Assembly (NCBI RefSeq): GCF_933208505.1
Contig: NZ_CAKOEU010000004.1
Origin: Convivina praedatoris
Lineage (GTDB): Bacteria > Bacillota > Bacilli > Lactobacillales > Lactobacillaceae
Length of the DNA stretch: 64,000 nucleotides
Direction: 5' to 3' (one strand)
Position numbers and translations under genes: made by a program. Shown here in pieces: positions 41,294 through 50,973 of the stretch. The first letter of the stretch is position 1, and every line of letters starts with the position of its first letter. The notes under the pieces were generated by a model. It was not told where the DNA came from, searched no databases, and saw only the letters and a list, made by a program, of their open reading frames with translations.

Positions 41294-42661
41294 ATGGAAA
41301 AAAAACTCACGAAACAACAAATTATTTTACTAGTATCGCTGATATTTGGTCTGTTCTTTGGGGCTGGTAACTTAATTTTTCCCGTGCATTTAGGCCAATT
41401 GGCCGGTGCTCACTGGCTATCAGCCACCGGTGGCTTTTTGCTAAGTGCCACCTTAATTCCTTTAGCGGCTCTAATTGCTCTTTCTACCACTCGTTCGGTT
41501 GGAATTTATGATTTAGCCCGACCAGTTGGTACTAGTTTTGCCGTTATTTTCTTGATTGCCTGCCATATTTCTTTGGGACCTTTGATTGCAACCCCTCGAA
41601 CGGCTACGGTTGCTTACTCACTGAGTTTTGCTAACTGGGTGCCCAAGACTTGGGTCGGTAGCGGACAAGTTATTTTTTCCATTATTTTCTTTGTTCTAGT
41701 TTATCTGGCTAGTATTCAAAGTAAGCGTCTAATCAATTTAATTGGTAAATATTTGAATCCAATTTTTATTATTTTATTAATTATTATTTTCATTTTAGGC
41801 TGGCTACACCCAATGGGTAGTTTGCAGCAACCTGTTACTAGTCAGTATACGCACCATGCCTTTTCGGCCGCTTTTCTGCAAGGTTATAACACCTTAGATG
41901 CTATCGCTGCCTTAACCTTTGGGATTACAATTGTGCGTTCCATTGAAAGTATGGGTTACCGCCAAGCCGGTACGATTAGTAAAATTATTGCTAAAACAGG
42001 TTTTTGGGCTATGCTGGGTACGGCGACCGTCTATATTGGTTTAATTTTGATGGGAGCTAGTTCTTTGGGACAGGTTTCTCTTTCTGAAAATGGTGCCACT
42101 GCCCTTAGTCAAATTATGCAGTTTTATTTTGGTAGTTTTGGTCAAGCCTTTTTGGGGGTAATGGGTACTTTAGCAGTCTTTACGACCGCCATGGGCTTAA
42201 CGGCTAGTTTTGCTCAGGATTTTAATCGCATTTTTCCACAAATTTCTTACCGTCTTTGGTTGGCAGTGACGATTGTATTATCGTTCTTGGTAGCTAATTT
42301 AGGTTTGGATCAAATTATTAAGTGGGCAGCGCCAGTCTTGATGTTCTTATATCCGCTGGCGATTGTGTTAATTATTTTGGGTTTGTTAAATCCTTGGATT
42401 AAACAAAACAAACTAATTTATCGGACAACGATTTTCTTTACTTTAGTTCCAGCAATTTTTGATGGTCTATCAAATGCACCCTTTGCCAATCAATTAGGCG
42501 GATTGGTTTCTTATACCACTGCCAACGGCCTTTTAAAAACTGGGTGGTACCAGAGCGTGATTCCTGGTGCGTCCATTGGCTTTGGCTGGTTAGTTCCAGC
42601 CTTGCTAGGACTGATTTTAGGATTAACTGGTACAGTCATAATGAAATCAAAAAATAATTAA
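41294..42661 (+). CDS. brnQ: Branched-chain amino acid transporter BrnQ (LIVCS family)
   Basis: A 455-residue symporter with about 12 membrane segments. The start is typical (QIILLVSLIFGLFFGAGNLIFPVHLGQLAG), with the FGAGNLIFP signature near 20-30, GPLIATPRTATVAYS near 95 and FLEGY-like FLQGYNTLDAIAALTFG near 195. Cytoplasmic loops are short and basic. Sits directly behind the T-box leader, which supports a branched-chain substrate. Confidence 0.93.
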   Translation: MEKKLTKQQIILLVSLIFGLFFGAGNLIFPVHLGQLAGAHWLSATGGFLLSATLIPLAALIALSTTRSVGIYDLARPVGTSFAVIFLIACHISLGPLIATPRTATVAYSLSFANWVPKTWVGSGQVIFSIIFFVLVYLASIQSKRLINLIGKYLNPIFIILLIIIFILGWLHPMGSLQQPVTSQYTHHAFSAAFLQGYNTLDAIAALTFGITIVRSIESMGYRQAGTISKIIAKTGFWAMLGTATVYIGLILMGASSLGQVSLSENGATALSQIMQFYFGSFGQAFLGVMGTLAVFTTAMGLTASFAQDFNRIFPQISYRLWLAVTIVLSFLVANLGLDQIIKWAAPVLMFLYPLAIVLIILGLLNPWIKQNKLIYRTTIFFTLVPAIFDGLSNAPFANQLGGLVSYTTANGLLKTGWYQSVIPGASIGFGWLVPALLGLILGLTGTVIMKSKNN

Positions 42662-42670
42662 GTAGTAAAA

Positions 42671-42704
42671 AGCAGCTGTCTCGCTTAAGAGACAGCTGCT
42701 TTTA
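42671..42704. terminator. Bidirectional terminator between brnQ and fni
   Basis: A 12-bp stem (42671-42682 with 42689-42700), loop GCTTAA, with A-rich left and TTTT right flanks. It ends brnQ and, on the minus strand, overlaps the end of fni. Confidence 0.85.
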
Positions 42705-43742
42705 TAGTTGATGGATGAAATTTTGTAAGTCTGAATTATAAATCCGAGGGACTGCCCTTAATTCATTAACTTGACGGACGCCCAAGGCTAACATGAATTT
42801 TGGTAGGGCTTTTTGCCAATCGGTAATTGTTTGGTAAAGCCCAGTTGGGCCTTGAGTGACCAAAGTCGATAGGAAGTAGCCGGCTGAAGAGGTTAGGGTA
42901 GCCCCTAATATGAGGCTGGTGATAATGTCATTTGGCTTAGTAATTCCACCGGTTGCAATGATGGGGATGGAAATTTGAGCTTTTTGGGCAGCTAACAAAC
43001 TTTCAATTGTTGAAAAACCATAATGGCTAAAATCAATTGGATTGCTGTTTTTTAAGTCACGAGCTTGTTCAATGGTGGCAAAATTCGTACCATTTGTGCC
43101 GCCAATATTGATTGCGGCCGGCTCAAGAGCGGCAATTTGCTGAATACTGGATGTTCCCATACCAAAGCCGACCTCTTTAATAATGACTGGTACTGGTGAT
43201 TTAGCAATAATATTAGCTAGATTATCTAACCAGTAAAAAGTACGATCTCCTTCGGCCATACTCAATTCCTGAGCGACATTCACGTGCATTTCTAAGGCAT
43301 TGGCTTCAAGCATATCAACGGCTTGTAAAACATGGTCGAGAGGATGATTGGCTCCTAAATTAGCAATCACAATTCCGTTGGGATTTGCTTGACGAACAAT
43401 TTTGAAGGAATCAGTTACTTGACGATCTTTAATGGCAATTGATTGGGAACCAACGGCCATGGCGATGCCAGTTTCACTAGCCACTTGAGCCAGTTGGCCG
43501 TTAATTTCCTTGGTGTAATTAGAACCGCCTGTCATGGCCTCAATGTAAAATGGCCAGCTAAAATTTAGGCCGGATATTGTTTGATTTAAGGTAATATCGT
43601 TCTCCCCTAATTCAGGTAAGGAATTAGGCACCCAGCGGACTGCTTCAAAAGGTGCCCCGATAACTTTTAATTGCTGTTGGCGCCACATTTTAACCGCTAA
43701 GGATAAATGCTCATTTTTTCGTTGGGCTTGTTGTGATTCCAT
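42702..43742 (-). CDS. fni: Type 2 isopentenyl-diphosphate isomerase (FMN-dependent)
   Basis: A 346-residue enzyme interconverting IPP and DMAPP. ATG 43742 is chosen since GGAG lies nine bases upstream; a TTG five codons earlier has no site. It has RKNEH near the N-terminus, the conserved FYIEAMTGGS near 65, SQSIAI near 95, EMHVNVAQE near 150, VIIKEVGFGM near 190, and the FMN-binding GGTNGTNF and ATGGI motifs. Last gene of the mevalonate operon. Confidence 0.93.
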   Translation of the reverse strand: MESQQAQRKNEHLSLAVKMWRQQQLKVIGAPFEAVRWVPNSLPELGENDITLNQTISGLNFSWPFYIEAMTGGSNYTKEINGQLAQVASETGIAMAVGSQSIAIKDRQVTDSFKIVRQANPNGIVIANLGANHPLDHVLQAVDMLEANALEMHVNVAQELSMAEGDRTFYWLDNLANIIAKSPVPVIIKEVGFGMGTSSIQQIAALEPAAINIGGTNGTNFATIEQARDLKNSNPIDFSHYGFSTIESLLAAQKAQISIPIIATGGITKPNDIITSLILGATLTSSAGYFLSTLVTQGPTGLYQTITDWQKALPKFMLALGVRQVNELRAVPRIYNSDLQNFIHQL

Positions 43743-43753
43743 ATAAATCTCCG

Positions 43754-44785
43754 TCAAACTGTTCTAGTTGGCGCTATTTTTAGCAATTGACACTGAATTC
43801 CGGCCGCTTGCCAAACCGGTTCAAGGGCTTGCTTTTGTTCGAGATGATTGAGGATGGCAAAACCGTTATCCCCAAAACCTGCTCCGGAAACTTTACCGGC
43901 ACAGGCTTGTTGTTCTAAACTAGCTAAGAGAATGTGTAATTTAGGTGTGAGATAGGCCGATGGTAAATTACTGGTGAGTAAGGATTGGTTGGCATTTAAA
44001 CTATGTCTTAAGCCGGTATAGTTACCGACCTGGACTGTCTGTAATAATTGTTTAATAATGGCCTGATTATCCTGGTAAAAGCTAGCGGTTAAACGATTTT
44101 TTGCTAAAGCTTTTTTCGTATCAGCGGCCTGGCCCGTTGCTCCTAAAAGTAACTGCCAGTCGGTCGGCCAGACTAGAGGGGTAATTTTTAAACCTGGCCA
44201 TGGTTGGTCAATTATGTCAACACCTTGAGCAGATATTGAAGTTGTAAACTGGGGTCGTTGATAGGCGATTACGCCACCATAGGTAATGGCAGCCACATCC
44301 CCTAAAGAACCATTACCCTGAACTTGAAGATGGGCTAAAGCTGATAATTTAAACTGGGTCAAAAGGGGTAAATCTAATTTAAAGAAGAAATTTAAGGCAC
44401 GGACAATCCCTACGGTGATAGCCGCTGAAGAACCTAAACCTAACTTTTGTCCATTTGCAACCATGTCGCTTTTAATTGTTAATTTAAAATTAGACCAGGT
44501 ATCTGTCAAACCAGTCCGTTTACAGTAGGCTAATACTAATTGTAAAGTAGCTTGTACGTAACCCCAACGTGAATTAGTTGGCTGAATAACTTGGTTAATA
44601 TCAAATATCAGTGCCTCTGGTATGGTGTCGGAGTCAATTTGACTGTAATCAGCTTGGTCAGCAATCGTGATTTGTAAGCCCTTTTGGACAGCAGCAATCA
44701 GTGCTGGATTACCGACTTGGGTAACTGCATACTCACCTGCTAAAAAGAGCTTTCCGGGAATATTAAAATGACCATTATTGCTCAT
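43754..44785 (-). CDS. mvaK2: Phosphomevalonate kinase
   Basis: A 343-residue GHMP kinase making diphosphomevalonate. It starts FNIPGKLFLAGEYAV (substrate-end motif), has the ATP loop LGLGSSAAITVG near 110-120, and the third GHMP motif KVSGAGFGDNG near 305. Overlaps mvaD by 11 bases and lies 11 bases before the fni start. The order matches that of other lactic acid bacteria. Confidence 0.92.
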   Translation of the reverse strand: MSNNGHFNIPGKLFLAGEYAVTQVGNPALIAAVQKGLQITIADQADYSQIDSDTIPEALIFDINQVIQPTNSRWGYVQATLQLVLAYCKRTGLTDTWSNFKLTIKSDMVANGQKLGLGSSAAITVGIVRALNFFFKLDLPLLTQFKLSALAHLQVQGNGSLGDVAAITYGGVIAYQRPQFTTSISAQGVDIIDQPWPGLKITPLVWPTDWQLLLGATGQAADTKKALAKNRLTASFYQDNQAIIKQLLQTVQVGNYTGLRHSLNANQSLLTSNLPSAYLTPKLHILLASLEQQACAGKVSGAGFGDNGFAILNHLEQKQALEPVWQAAGIQCQLLKIAPTRTV

Positions 44786-45728
44786 AGCTTACCCCTGGGC
44801 CAGGATGAGCAATCGTAACGCGTAATTTTGGTAGTTCTTGATGGAGCTGTGCTTGAATATAAGCTGCCTGGTCGGCATGGGTAATAATTTTAACATTTGG
44901 CCCTGCGTCAAGAGTGGCATAGGCAATTAAACCATTTTGACGTAGTTTTTTAACCAAATCTAAGACTTGAATGGTCTGAGGTGTGAAATAGGTGAAACGT
45001 CGGTCTTTAGCGCTTAAATTTAAGGCGTGCATGGCTAATGCGTTATTTTCGGCTAATTGACCCACCTGGGTTAAATCACCGGCTTGTAATGCTGTCTGCA
45101 TGGCTGTGATTTGCCAGTTAGCATCATGAACCCACTGCTCATACTTAGGGGAAGTCATGGCTCGTAGCATGCCATCACTAGATGAAATTTTCTTCTGTAA
45201 GCCAGAAATTTCTACCACTAATAAACTAATTGGGATATTGGATGTGGGCAGAGCATTAGCGTAAGAAGTTTGGTCATTGGTACCAGCCTGCCATAGTGCA
45301 AAACCACCAAATAAGGAACGGGTTGCTGATCCAGAACCTCGCCGGGCTAGGCGTGACAGGGTCGTTAATGGTAAATCCAGGCCGATATGACGCGTAGTTG
45401 CTGCCGTCAAGGCCGCAAAAGCTGAAGCCGAAGAGGCTAAACCAGCAGCTGTGGGCACATGATTTTGTGAGGAAATTAAAAGTGGACTAAAATCACCTAG
45501 TTCAGTCCGCAAGCCATCTAAAAAATGATGAACTCGGTTCGGGTCAGCCATTTGACCGTTAATAATTAGTTGGTCAATATCGCTGTTTTCAACCGTTGTG
45601 GTTGTATAAAATTTATCTAGAGTTAGCGAAAGCGAACTAGTCGTTGGTAAATTTAGCTGGGCATCTTTTTTACCCCAATATTTAATTAGCGCAATGTTGG
45701 TATGTGCAGTTGCAGTTGTTTTTGTCAT
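44775..45728 (-). CDS. mvaD: Diphosphomevalonate decarboxylase
   Basis: A 317-residue enzyme converting diphosphomevalonate to IPP. ATG 45728 overlaps the mvaK1 stop as ATGA. Diagnostic motifs: NIALIKYWGK (residues 10-19), SSLSLTLD near 32, the phosphate loop PTAAGLASSASAFAAL near 95-110, and the GGF region (SGSATRSLFGGFALW) near 135, with the catalytic Asp in TLDAGPN near 280. Full length. Confidence 0.94.
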   Translation of the reverse strand: MTKTTATAHTNIALIKYWGKKDAQLNLPTTSSLSLTLDKFYTTTTVENSDIDQLIINGQMADPNRVHHFLDGLRTELGDFSPLLISSQNHVPTAAGLASSASAFAALTAATTRHIGLDLPLTTLSRLARRGSGSATRSLFGGFALWQAGTNDQTSYANALPTSNIPISLLVVEISGLQKKISSSDGMLRAMTSPKYEQWVHDANWQITAMQTALQAGDLTQVGQLAENNALAMHALNLSAKDRRFTYFTPQTIQVLDLVKKLRQNGLIAYATLDAGPNVKIITHADQAAYIQAQLHQELPKLRVTIAHPGPGVSYEQ

Positions 45729-46654
45729 AAAGGTTGAATCCAAGTATTTTGAGCACCGGCCTTACTGAGGGCATTGGCGATTTGAATAGCATCGTTATTA
45801 TCTTTGGCTAGGGCAAACATGGCCCCGCCAATTCCAGAGCCAGTTAGCTTAGCGCCAAGGGCACCGCTGTGGAGGGCGGCATTGACCAAATTATCCAACT
45901 TAGGATGGGAAACGTTGAGGGACTGTAATTCATGGTGAGCCATGGTAAACAATTGCCCTAGATGTTTGGGGTGATTATGATACAAATCTTGGCGAACTTC
46001 ACTAGCAATTTCGCCGAGATGATTAATGGCTGCCCAGCTAGTTTCTTGGTTGGTCTCTAGAAGATCTCGAACAATGCCAACAGCCCGAAGGGTCTGACCT
46101 CGAACGCCGGTATCAGCCAAAACTAAGGTTGCTGAAAGATTCATTTGAAAAGTTTCAATGGTTTTATTTTCATACCAAATTGGATCTTTAGAACTAACTG
46201 CTGCAGCATCAATGCCTGAAGGGGAGCCATGAGCCACATTTTCAGAAATACTGGTATAGACACTTAGTTCAGCGGCGTCAATGCTTTGATGATGATAATC
46301 AAAAAAAGCTTCAGTAATGGCAGTTGCCAAGGCAGCTGAAGCACCAAATCCGCGCTCTTGAGGGACATTTGATTCAATCGTTAGGCTAAAGGGCTGGTTG
46401 ACCATATTAAAATGGCTTAGTAATCGTATTATTAACTGGCGAATGCCTTCTAAATCGGCTCCTAATTCATTTAATGAGCCACTAAAACCAGATAGGTTCA
46501 CCATTTGGTCGACCGGACTCGGTAGTAAAGTGGCCTTAACGGTCATGTTTAGCAGGGGGATGGCCACGGCTGGTTGATTATAAACGACGGCATGGTCTCC
46601 AATTAAAATTGCTTTGGCGTGGGAATAGCCGACGCCGACTTTTTCTGTGGACAT
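45725..46654 (-). CDS. mvaK1: Mevalonate kinase
   Basis: A 309-residue GHMP kinase, first enzyme of the lower mevalonate route. ATG 46654 is preferred: GGAG sits eight bases upstream, and an ATG four codons earlier would place that site inside the gene. Motifs: SHAKAILIGDHAVVYNQP near 10-27, ERGFGASAALATAI near 105, GSPSGIDAA near 150 and LTGSGIGGAMF near 280. First gene of the operon; its promoter (TTTACA, 18 bases, TACAAT) lies at about 46681-46710 on the minus strand. Confidence 0.93.
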   Translation of the reverse strand: MSTEKVGVGYSHAKAILIGDHAVVYNQPAVAIPLLNMTVKATLLPSPVDQMVNLSGFSGSLNELGADLEGIRQLIIRLLSHFNMVNQPFSLTIESNVPQERGFGASAALATAITEAFFDYHHQSIDAAELSVYTSISENVAHGSPSGIDAAAVSSKDPIWYENKTIETFQMNLSATLVLADTGVRGQTLRAVGIVRDLLETNQETSWAAINHLGEIASEVRQDLYHNHPKHLGQLFTMAHHELQSLNVSHPKLDNLVNAALHSGALGAKLTGSGIGGAMFALAKDNNDAIQIANALSKAGAQNTWIQPL

Positions 46655-46708
46655 ATCATACTCCATAACTTTTTACATTGTACCGCATTGGGGTAAGTAG
46701 TGTAAAAT

Positions 46709-46733
46709 ACATTAATGTGATGACTATTAATGT
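46709..46733. promoter_or_regulatory. Inverted repeat in the mvaK1-dinG divergent region
   Basis: ACATTAAT (46709-46716), nine bases, ATTAATGT (46726-46733). The 8-bp arms are perfect. It sits upstream of the mvaK1 minus-35 and in the dinG leader region, so it suits an operator. No regulator can be named. Confidence 0.5.
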
Positions 46734-46790
46734 AAGATAAGTAGTTAATAGGAAGATTAAAAATTAGAATTTAAATTAAAGGAAATGGCT

Positions 46791-49154
46791 ATGAATCAGC
46801 ATGGTTCCTTTGCCGTTGTGGATTTAGAAACCACCAAGCCCAGTGTGAGCGCTGGTGGCCGGATAATTCAAATTGGCATTACCTTCATTAAAAATCGAAA
46901 AATTGTTGAGCATTTTGATTCCTTTGTGAATCCAGCCCATGATATTGATCGGTCAATCCAACAGTTGACCCATATCACGCCAAAAGATGTGGTCGACGCG
47001 CCTTATTTTGAGGAATTGGCACCGCTCTTGCAAAACTTGCTAAGCGATCAGGTTATTGTAGCGCATAACGTTAATTTTGATTATCCTTACTTAAATAATG
47101 AGTTTGAGCGGGTTGGCTTACCAAAATTAGAATTGGAGGCAATTGATACTGTTCAATTGGCCCAAATTCTACTACCAACAGCCCCCGGTTATCGATTGAT
47201 TGATTTAACTCGTTATCTGGGATTGCCACTGCAAAATGCTCATCGAGCTAGCGCCGACGCCGAGGCAACCGCCTTGTTGTTGCTAAAACTTTGGCAAAAG
47301 GCTGAAGGTTTATCAAGCAAGGTCAAGGCGCAACTTAAAGCCTATGATTGGGGTCTTTTGCGACAAACACAGGCTTTTTTGACCTTGGCCTTAAATGGTA
47401 AGACTAAGCAGCTTGAATCACAATCGAAAAGTGCCGGACTTTGTTTGACTAAATCAGCCACAGATTCGATCTTCTCCTACGATAGTCGAGTTCAGGCACA
47501 ATTGATTGGTGAAGAACGAGATTTAAGACCGGGTCAAAATCAACTAATTAATCAAACTTATGATTTTTTAAAGAGTAAAGAAAGTGGCGTTTTTAACCTG
47601 ATAACTCGACCCAAAATGGGCAAGACCAGTGGTTCTTTGCTGGCTTTATATTTTACTAAAATTCAACCAACCCTGTTAATTACCCAGGATCGTAATCTAC
47701 TTAAACAACAAGAAATTATTTTAAAAAAGTTTAATCAACAATCTGATTTAGCGACTTTTAGTTTCACAACATTATTTGAGCCCAATCAATATATTGATCC
47801 CAAACGGTTGCATGAAAGTTTGGCAGCTTTAGGGAATGAACATGGTTTTTTGTGGCAGGCTCGCTTGTTGGTTTGGTTGAGTCAAACCAAAACTGGGTTA
47901 CTGGCTGAAATCATGGTTGGCTTAAACCACCGCCAAGTTCGTGACCTGGTTCGGAGCAATCAGAAGGGAGCCTTTTATCAACAGGCTTGGCAAGCGGCTA
48001 AAAAATCACAATTAGTTTTGATGAGTTTTGATAGCTACTGGGCCTTGGCAGAACGTTTAAAAAAGCAGCGTCATTTGATGCAATGGCCGCTAGCTATTTT
48101 GGAAAATTCGTTGGAATTTCGTAAAACTCTGCGCCATCACTATGGGCTAAGCTTACCCTTGACAGGTTATGGTGAAGTACTAGCACATCTAATTGAAAAG
48201 AGTTCTGAATTTGAATCACTTACCCTTCAAAAATTATTGAAGAGTAAGGTGGCAACTTGCCAGAATATGCTGGAACAGTTCTACGAACAGGGGCAGGCAA
48301 GAGGCGCTTTGAAACGAATTAAACACTTCTTAGTCCATTTGAGTGACTTAGCTCAATTCTTGCAAAAAGAAAATATCCATCCTGACTTTAGCCATTTTGA
48401 ATTAGATCAAGCCTTGGTTAAGATCAATTATTTGCAAAAACACCGTCAATTTTTATTAGATACGCGGTTAACCAGTGATGAATCAGGAATACAAAAGTTA
48501 AAAATTATTATTGATGAAGTCAATCTCGGCAAAGCTCAGTTTGCTAGTCAGGTTCGGCGGTTAATCTTGATGAATGACTTTTTACCGGCTGATTTAAAAA
48601 CTTTTTTCCAAGATGATATTGCTCCTAAAAACTGGTATGAGGGTCAACTAGATTTGGCCGAGATGGCTTTACCGGTTATGGTTCCAACTAATCAACAGTT
48701 TAATACGCATTTGCAGGCGTTAGCCCAGAGCCAAATTGGTCCGATACTCTTTATTTTACCAACGGATAATTTGATTAGTGAGTGGTATCAAAAGTTGCGT
48801 AATCAGTATGGGGATGATTATAGCGTGGTCGCTCAAGATTTAACGGCTCCCTTAGCAAAGTTACAGCGCCAGTACCAACAGGGACGTTTTATGATGATTG
48901 TCGGGCCTAGTTATCTAGAAACTTTATGGCAACATAAGACGGTCTTACCCAATGCAGTTGTGATTCCTGATCTTCGTTTTTGGGACCAATCTGATGATTG
49001 GGAACCTTTATTAACCGCTTTACAAGGGGTTAAGCATGGCTTAATTCTGAGTCCTTTAACACGTAAGATTTTGCGAGAATTACCAACCAGCTTGCAAATT
49101 AATCGTAATTTTCCAACTGATTTAGTGAAATATTATCAATTTCACTTGAATTAA
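46791..49154 (+). CDS. dinG: DinG-family protein: exonuclease domain intact, helicase motifs eroded
   Basis: A 787-residue protein; ATG 46791 fits AAAGGA better than the ATG six bases earlier. Residues 1-175 are a DEDDh 3'-5' exonuclease, complete: VVDLETT, VIVAHNVNFD, and HRASADAEAT. The remainder aligns in place with a DinG helicase, including RPGQNQLI, but Walker A reads NLITRPKMGKT instead of the Gly-rich EAGTGTGKT. The DEAH box reads AILENS, and no motif VI (QGxGRxIR) is seen near the end. It is shorter than the usual 900 residues. The nuclease probably works; ATP-driven unwinding probably does not. Synteny with ypmB-aspB-asnS-dnaD supports the name. Confidence 0.8.
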   Translation: MNQHGSFAVVDLETTKPSVSAGGRIIQIGITFIKNRKIVEHFDSFVNPAHDIDRSIQQLTHITPKDVVDAPYFEELAPLLQNLLSDQVIVAHNVNFDYPYLNNEFERVGLPKLELEAIDTVQLAQILLPTAPGYRLIDLTRYLGLPLQNAHRASADAEATALLLLKLWQKAEGLSSKVKAQLKAYDWGLLRQTQAFLTLALNGKTKQLESQSKSAGLCLTKSATDSIFSYDSRVQAQLIGEERDLRPGQNQLINQTYDFLKSKESGVFNLITRPKMGKTSGSLLALYFTKIQPTLLITQDRNLLKQQEIILKKFNQQSDLATFSFTTLFEPNQYIDPKRLHESLAALGNEHGFLWQARLLVWLSQTKTGLLAEIMVGLNHRQVRDLVRSNQKGAFYQQAWQAAKKSQLVLMSFDSYWALAERLKKQRHLMQWPLAILENSLEFRKTLRHHYGLSLPLTGYGEVLAHLIEKSSEFESLTLQKLLKSKVATCQNMLEQFYEQGQARGALKRIKHFLVHLSDLAQFLQKENIHPDFSHFELDQALVKINYLQKHRQFLLDTRLTSDESGIQKLKIIIDEVNLGKAQFASQVRRLILMNDFLPADLKTFFQDDIAPKNWYEGQLDLAEMALPVMVPTNQQFNTHLQALAQSQIGPILFILPTDNLISEWYQKLRNQYGDDYSVVAQDLTAPLAKLQRQYQQGRFMMIVGPSYLETLWQHKTVLPNAVVIPDLRFWDQSDDWEPLLTALQGVKHGLILSPLTRKILRELPTSLQINRNFPTDLVKYYQFHLN

Positions 49155-49170
49155 CCTTTGAAAATTAAAA

Positions 49171-49204
49171 GCCAGTCAAAGTGACTAGCTTTTTTTGCTA
49201 TAAT
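49171..49204 (+). promoter_or_regulatory. dinG terminator overlapping the ypmB promoter
   Basis: GCCAGTCA/TGACTAGC-type stem (49171-49190, one mismatch) with T7, running into TGCTATAAT (49196-49204), an extended minus-10 for the ypmB operon. Confidence 0.65.
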
Positions 49205-49247
49205 ATTTTACAGACAAGTCCTGCCAGGGAAAAGTGAGTACGCCATT

Positions 49248-49772
49248 ATGCAATTTAGAGAAAACATGCGAATCGGCCAGCGTCCTAAACGAGTGATGTG
49301 GCCCAAGATTATCATTATTGCCGTCGCCATTATTGCACTGTTAGTTGTGCTGGGTGCCGGCTATACCTACTGGGCTTTAGCACCGATGCGTTCAGCTGAA
49401 AGTCGGGTTGAAAAAATAGTGCACCAAAAAACCGACTTAGTGAATTTAAACCAAATTACGGTTGATTATCGCGATCAGACCACCTATGCCGTCATTGGTG
49501 AAAACGCCAAAGGCCAGCAAAAGGTTGCTGTGGTGCAAGGTTCTTCGCAAAAGGTGACAACTTTTCCAAGAAGTGATGGTATGTCTAATCAGCAGTTAAC
49601 CAAGCTCTTGAATGATCGTTATCATCCAAAGCGGGTTTATGCCGCCAATATCAGCTATTTCAAGGGCGTTCCAGTCTGGGAAGTTAGCTATACTAGTGAT
49701 AACGGTCAGTTAAACTACCTAACACTAGATTTTAAAACTGGTAAGGCCTATCGAGTAATCAATGGACTTTAG
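49248..49772 (+). CDS. ypmB: YpmB-like membrane protein (DUF5590)
   Basis: A 174-residue protein. A basic start (KRVMWPK) precedes one membrane helix (IIIIAVAIIALLVVLGAGYTYW, about 24-45), so most of it is extracellular. The outer part has two PepSY-like repeats (SAESRVEKIV...; YWEVSYT-like PVWEVSYTSDNGQLNYLTLDF). Gene order ypmB-aspB-asnS-dnaD is as in Bacillus. Function unknown in the family; perhaps linked to the cell envelope. Its stop is just before the aspB ribosome site. Confidence 0.78.
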   Translation: MQFRENMRIGQRPKRVMWPKIIIIAVAIIALLVVLGAGYTYWALAPMRSAESRVEKIVHQKTDLVNLNQITVDYRDQTTYAVIGENAKGQQKVAVVQGSSQKVTTFPRSDGMSNQQLTKLLNDRYHPKRVYAANISYFKGVPVWEVSYTSDNGQLNYLTLDFKTGKAYRVINGL

Positions 49773-49785
49773 GGAGGACATAGGG

Positions 49786-50973
49786 ATGGATTATCAATTT
49801 TCAAAGCGGGTTAATGCAGTAACACCTTCGCCTACATTAATGGTGAGCCGGAAGGCTAAAGAAATGCAAGCGCAGGGAATTGATGTGATTAATTTGGGTA
49901 TGGGGGAACCGGATTTTCCAACCCCTCCCCATATTGATGCGGCGGCTATTCAAGCGATCCAAGCTAATAAGACCAGCTTTTATACAGCTGTTAGTGGCAT
50001 TCCAGCTTTAAAAGAGGCGATTGCTGATAGAATGAACCTTCGCTATGGTAGTAAGGTTGGCGCTGATAATGTTACGGTAACTACCGGAGCTAAGCTGTCA
50101 CTGTATGTTTTAATGCAGGTTTTGCTGGATCCAGAAGATTGGGTAGTCACTGCTCGTCCTCAATGGGTTTCTTATGTTGAACAGGTTAAATTGGCTGGTG
50201 GTCATTTCCATTCAATTTTGCCTGATAATCTAAGTTTAAAATTAACTTTGGCTGATTTAGAAGCATTGGATCATCCGGTTAAGGTTTTGATTTTGAATTC
50301 ACCTACCAACCCAACTGGACAGGTTTATACTCGTCAGGAATTGGCCGGTATCCTTAATTGGGCCAATCAAATTGGCACTTATGTGATCTTGGATGAAATT
50401 TATGGCCAATTAGTTTATAACGGGGCAACTTTTACTTCCGGCTTAGAACTTCAAGAGCTAAATGATAGTCGTATGATTATTGTTGATGGTGTCTCTAAAG
50501 CCTATTCCATGACAGGGTGGCGGATTGGCTGGACTTTAGCCGATCCTCGGATTATTGGGGCAATGAATAAAATATTAGGGCACATGACCTCTAACCCTAG
50601 TGCAGTATCGCAGTATGCTGCTTTGGCAGCCTTAACAGACAGCCAGGATTGCGTGGAAGAAATGCGTCAGACCTTTGAGCAGCGTCTGAATGCTACCTAT
50701 GCGCAGTTAGAAGAGATGAGCTTTTTCAACCTGCCAGCTAAACCGCAGGGCGCGTTTTATCTCTTCCCTCAGATTAATCCCCAGTGTATGGTTGAATTGG
50801 GCTTTGACTCAACCAGTGAACTGGTTCAAGCGATTCTTACTCAAAGTCATGTCGCTTTACCTAGTGGTGAAGGATTTGGGATGCCTGGTTATCTAAGAAT
50901 TAGTTATGCCAAGGATCAGGCTACTTTGGATCAGGCACTTAGTCGTTTAAAAAATTTTTTTAACAGTAAATAA
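49786..50973 (+). CDS. aspB: Aspartate aminotransferase (PLP-dependent, class I)
   Basis: A 395-residue enzyme moving an amino group between aspartate and 2-oxoglutarate. ATG 49786 follows AGGGAGGACA; the frame extends eight codons upstream without a better site. Motifs: LGMGEPDFPTPPHI near 37, TTGAKLS near 100, NSPTNPTGQVYT near 170, and the PLP Lys in DGVSKAYSMTGWRIGW near 237. The C-terminal Arg is in YLRISYA near 372. It could supply aspartate to the asnS or cell-wall pathways. Confidence 0.9.
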   Translation: MDYQFSKRVNAVTPSPTLMVSRKAKEMQAQGIDVINLGMGEPDFPTPPHIDAAAIQAIQANKTSFYTAVSGIPALKEAIADRMNLRYGSKVGADNVTVTTGAKLSLYVLMQVLLDPEDWVVTARPQWVSYVEQVKLAGGHFHSILPDNLSLKLTLADLEALDHPVKVLILNSPTNPTGQVYTRQELAGILNWANQIGTYVILDEIYGQLVYNGATFTSGLELQELNDSRMIIVDGVSKAYSMTGWRIGWTLADPRIIGAMNKILGHMTSNPSAVSQYAALAALTDSQDCVEEMRQTFEQRLNATYAQLEEMSFFNLPAKPQGAFYLFPQINPQCMVELGFDSTSELVQAILTQSHVALPSGEGFGMPGYLRISYAKDQATLDQALSRLKNFFNSK

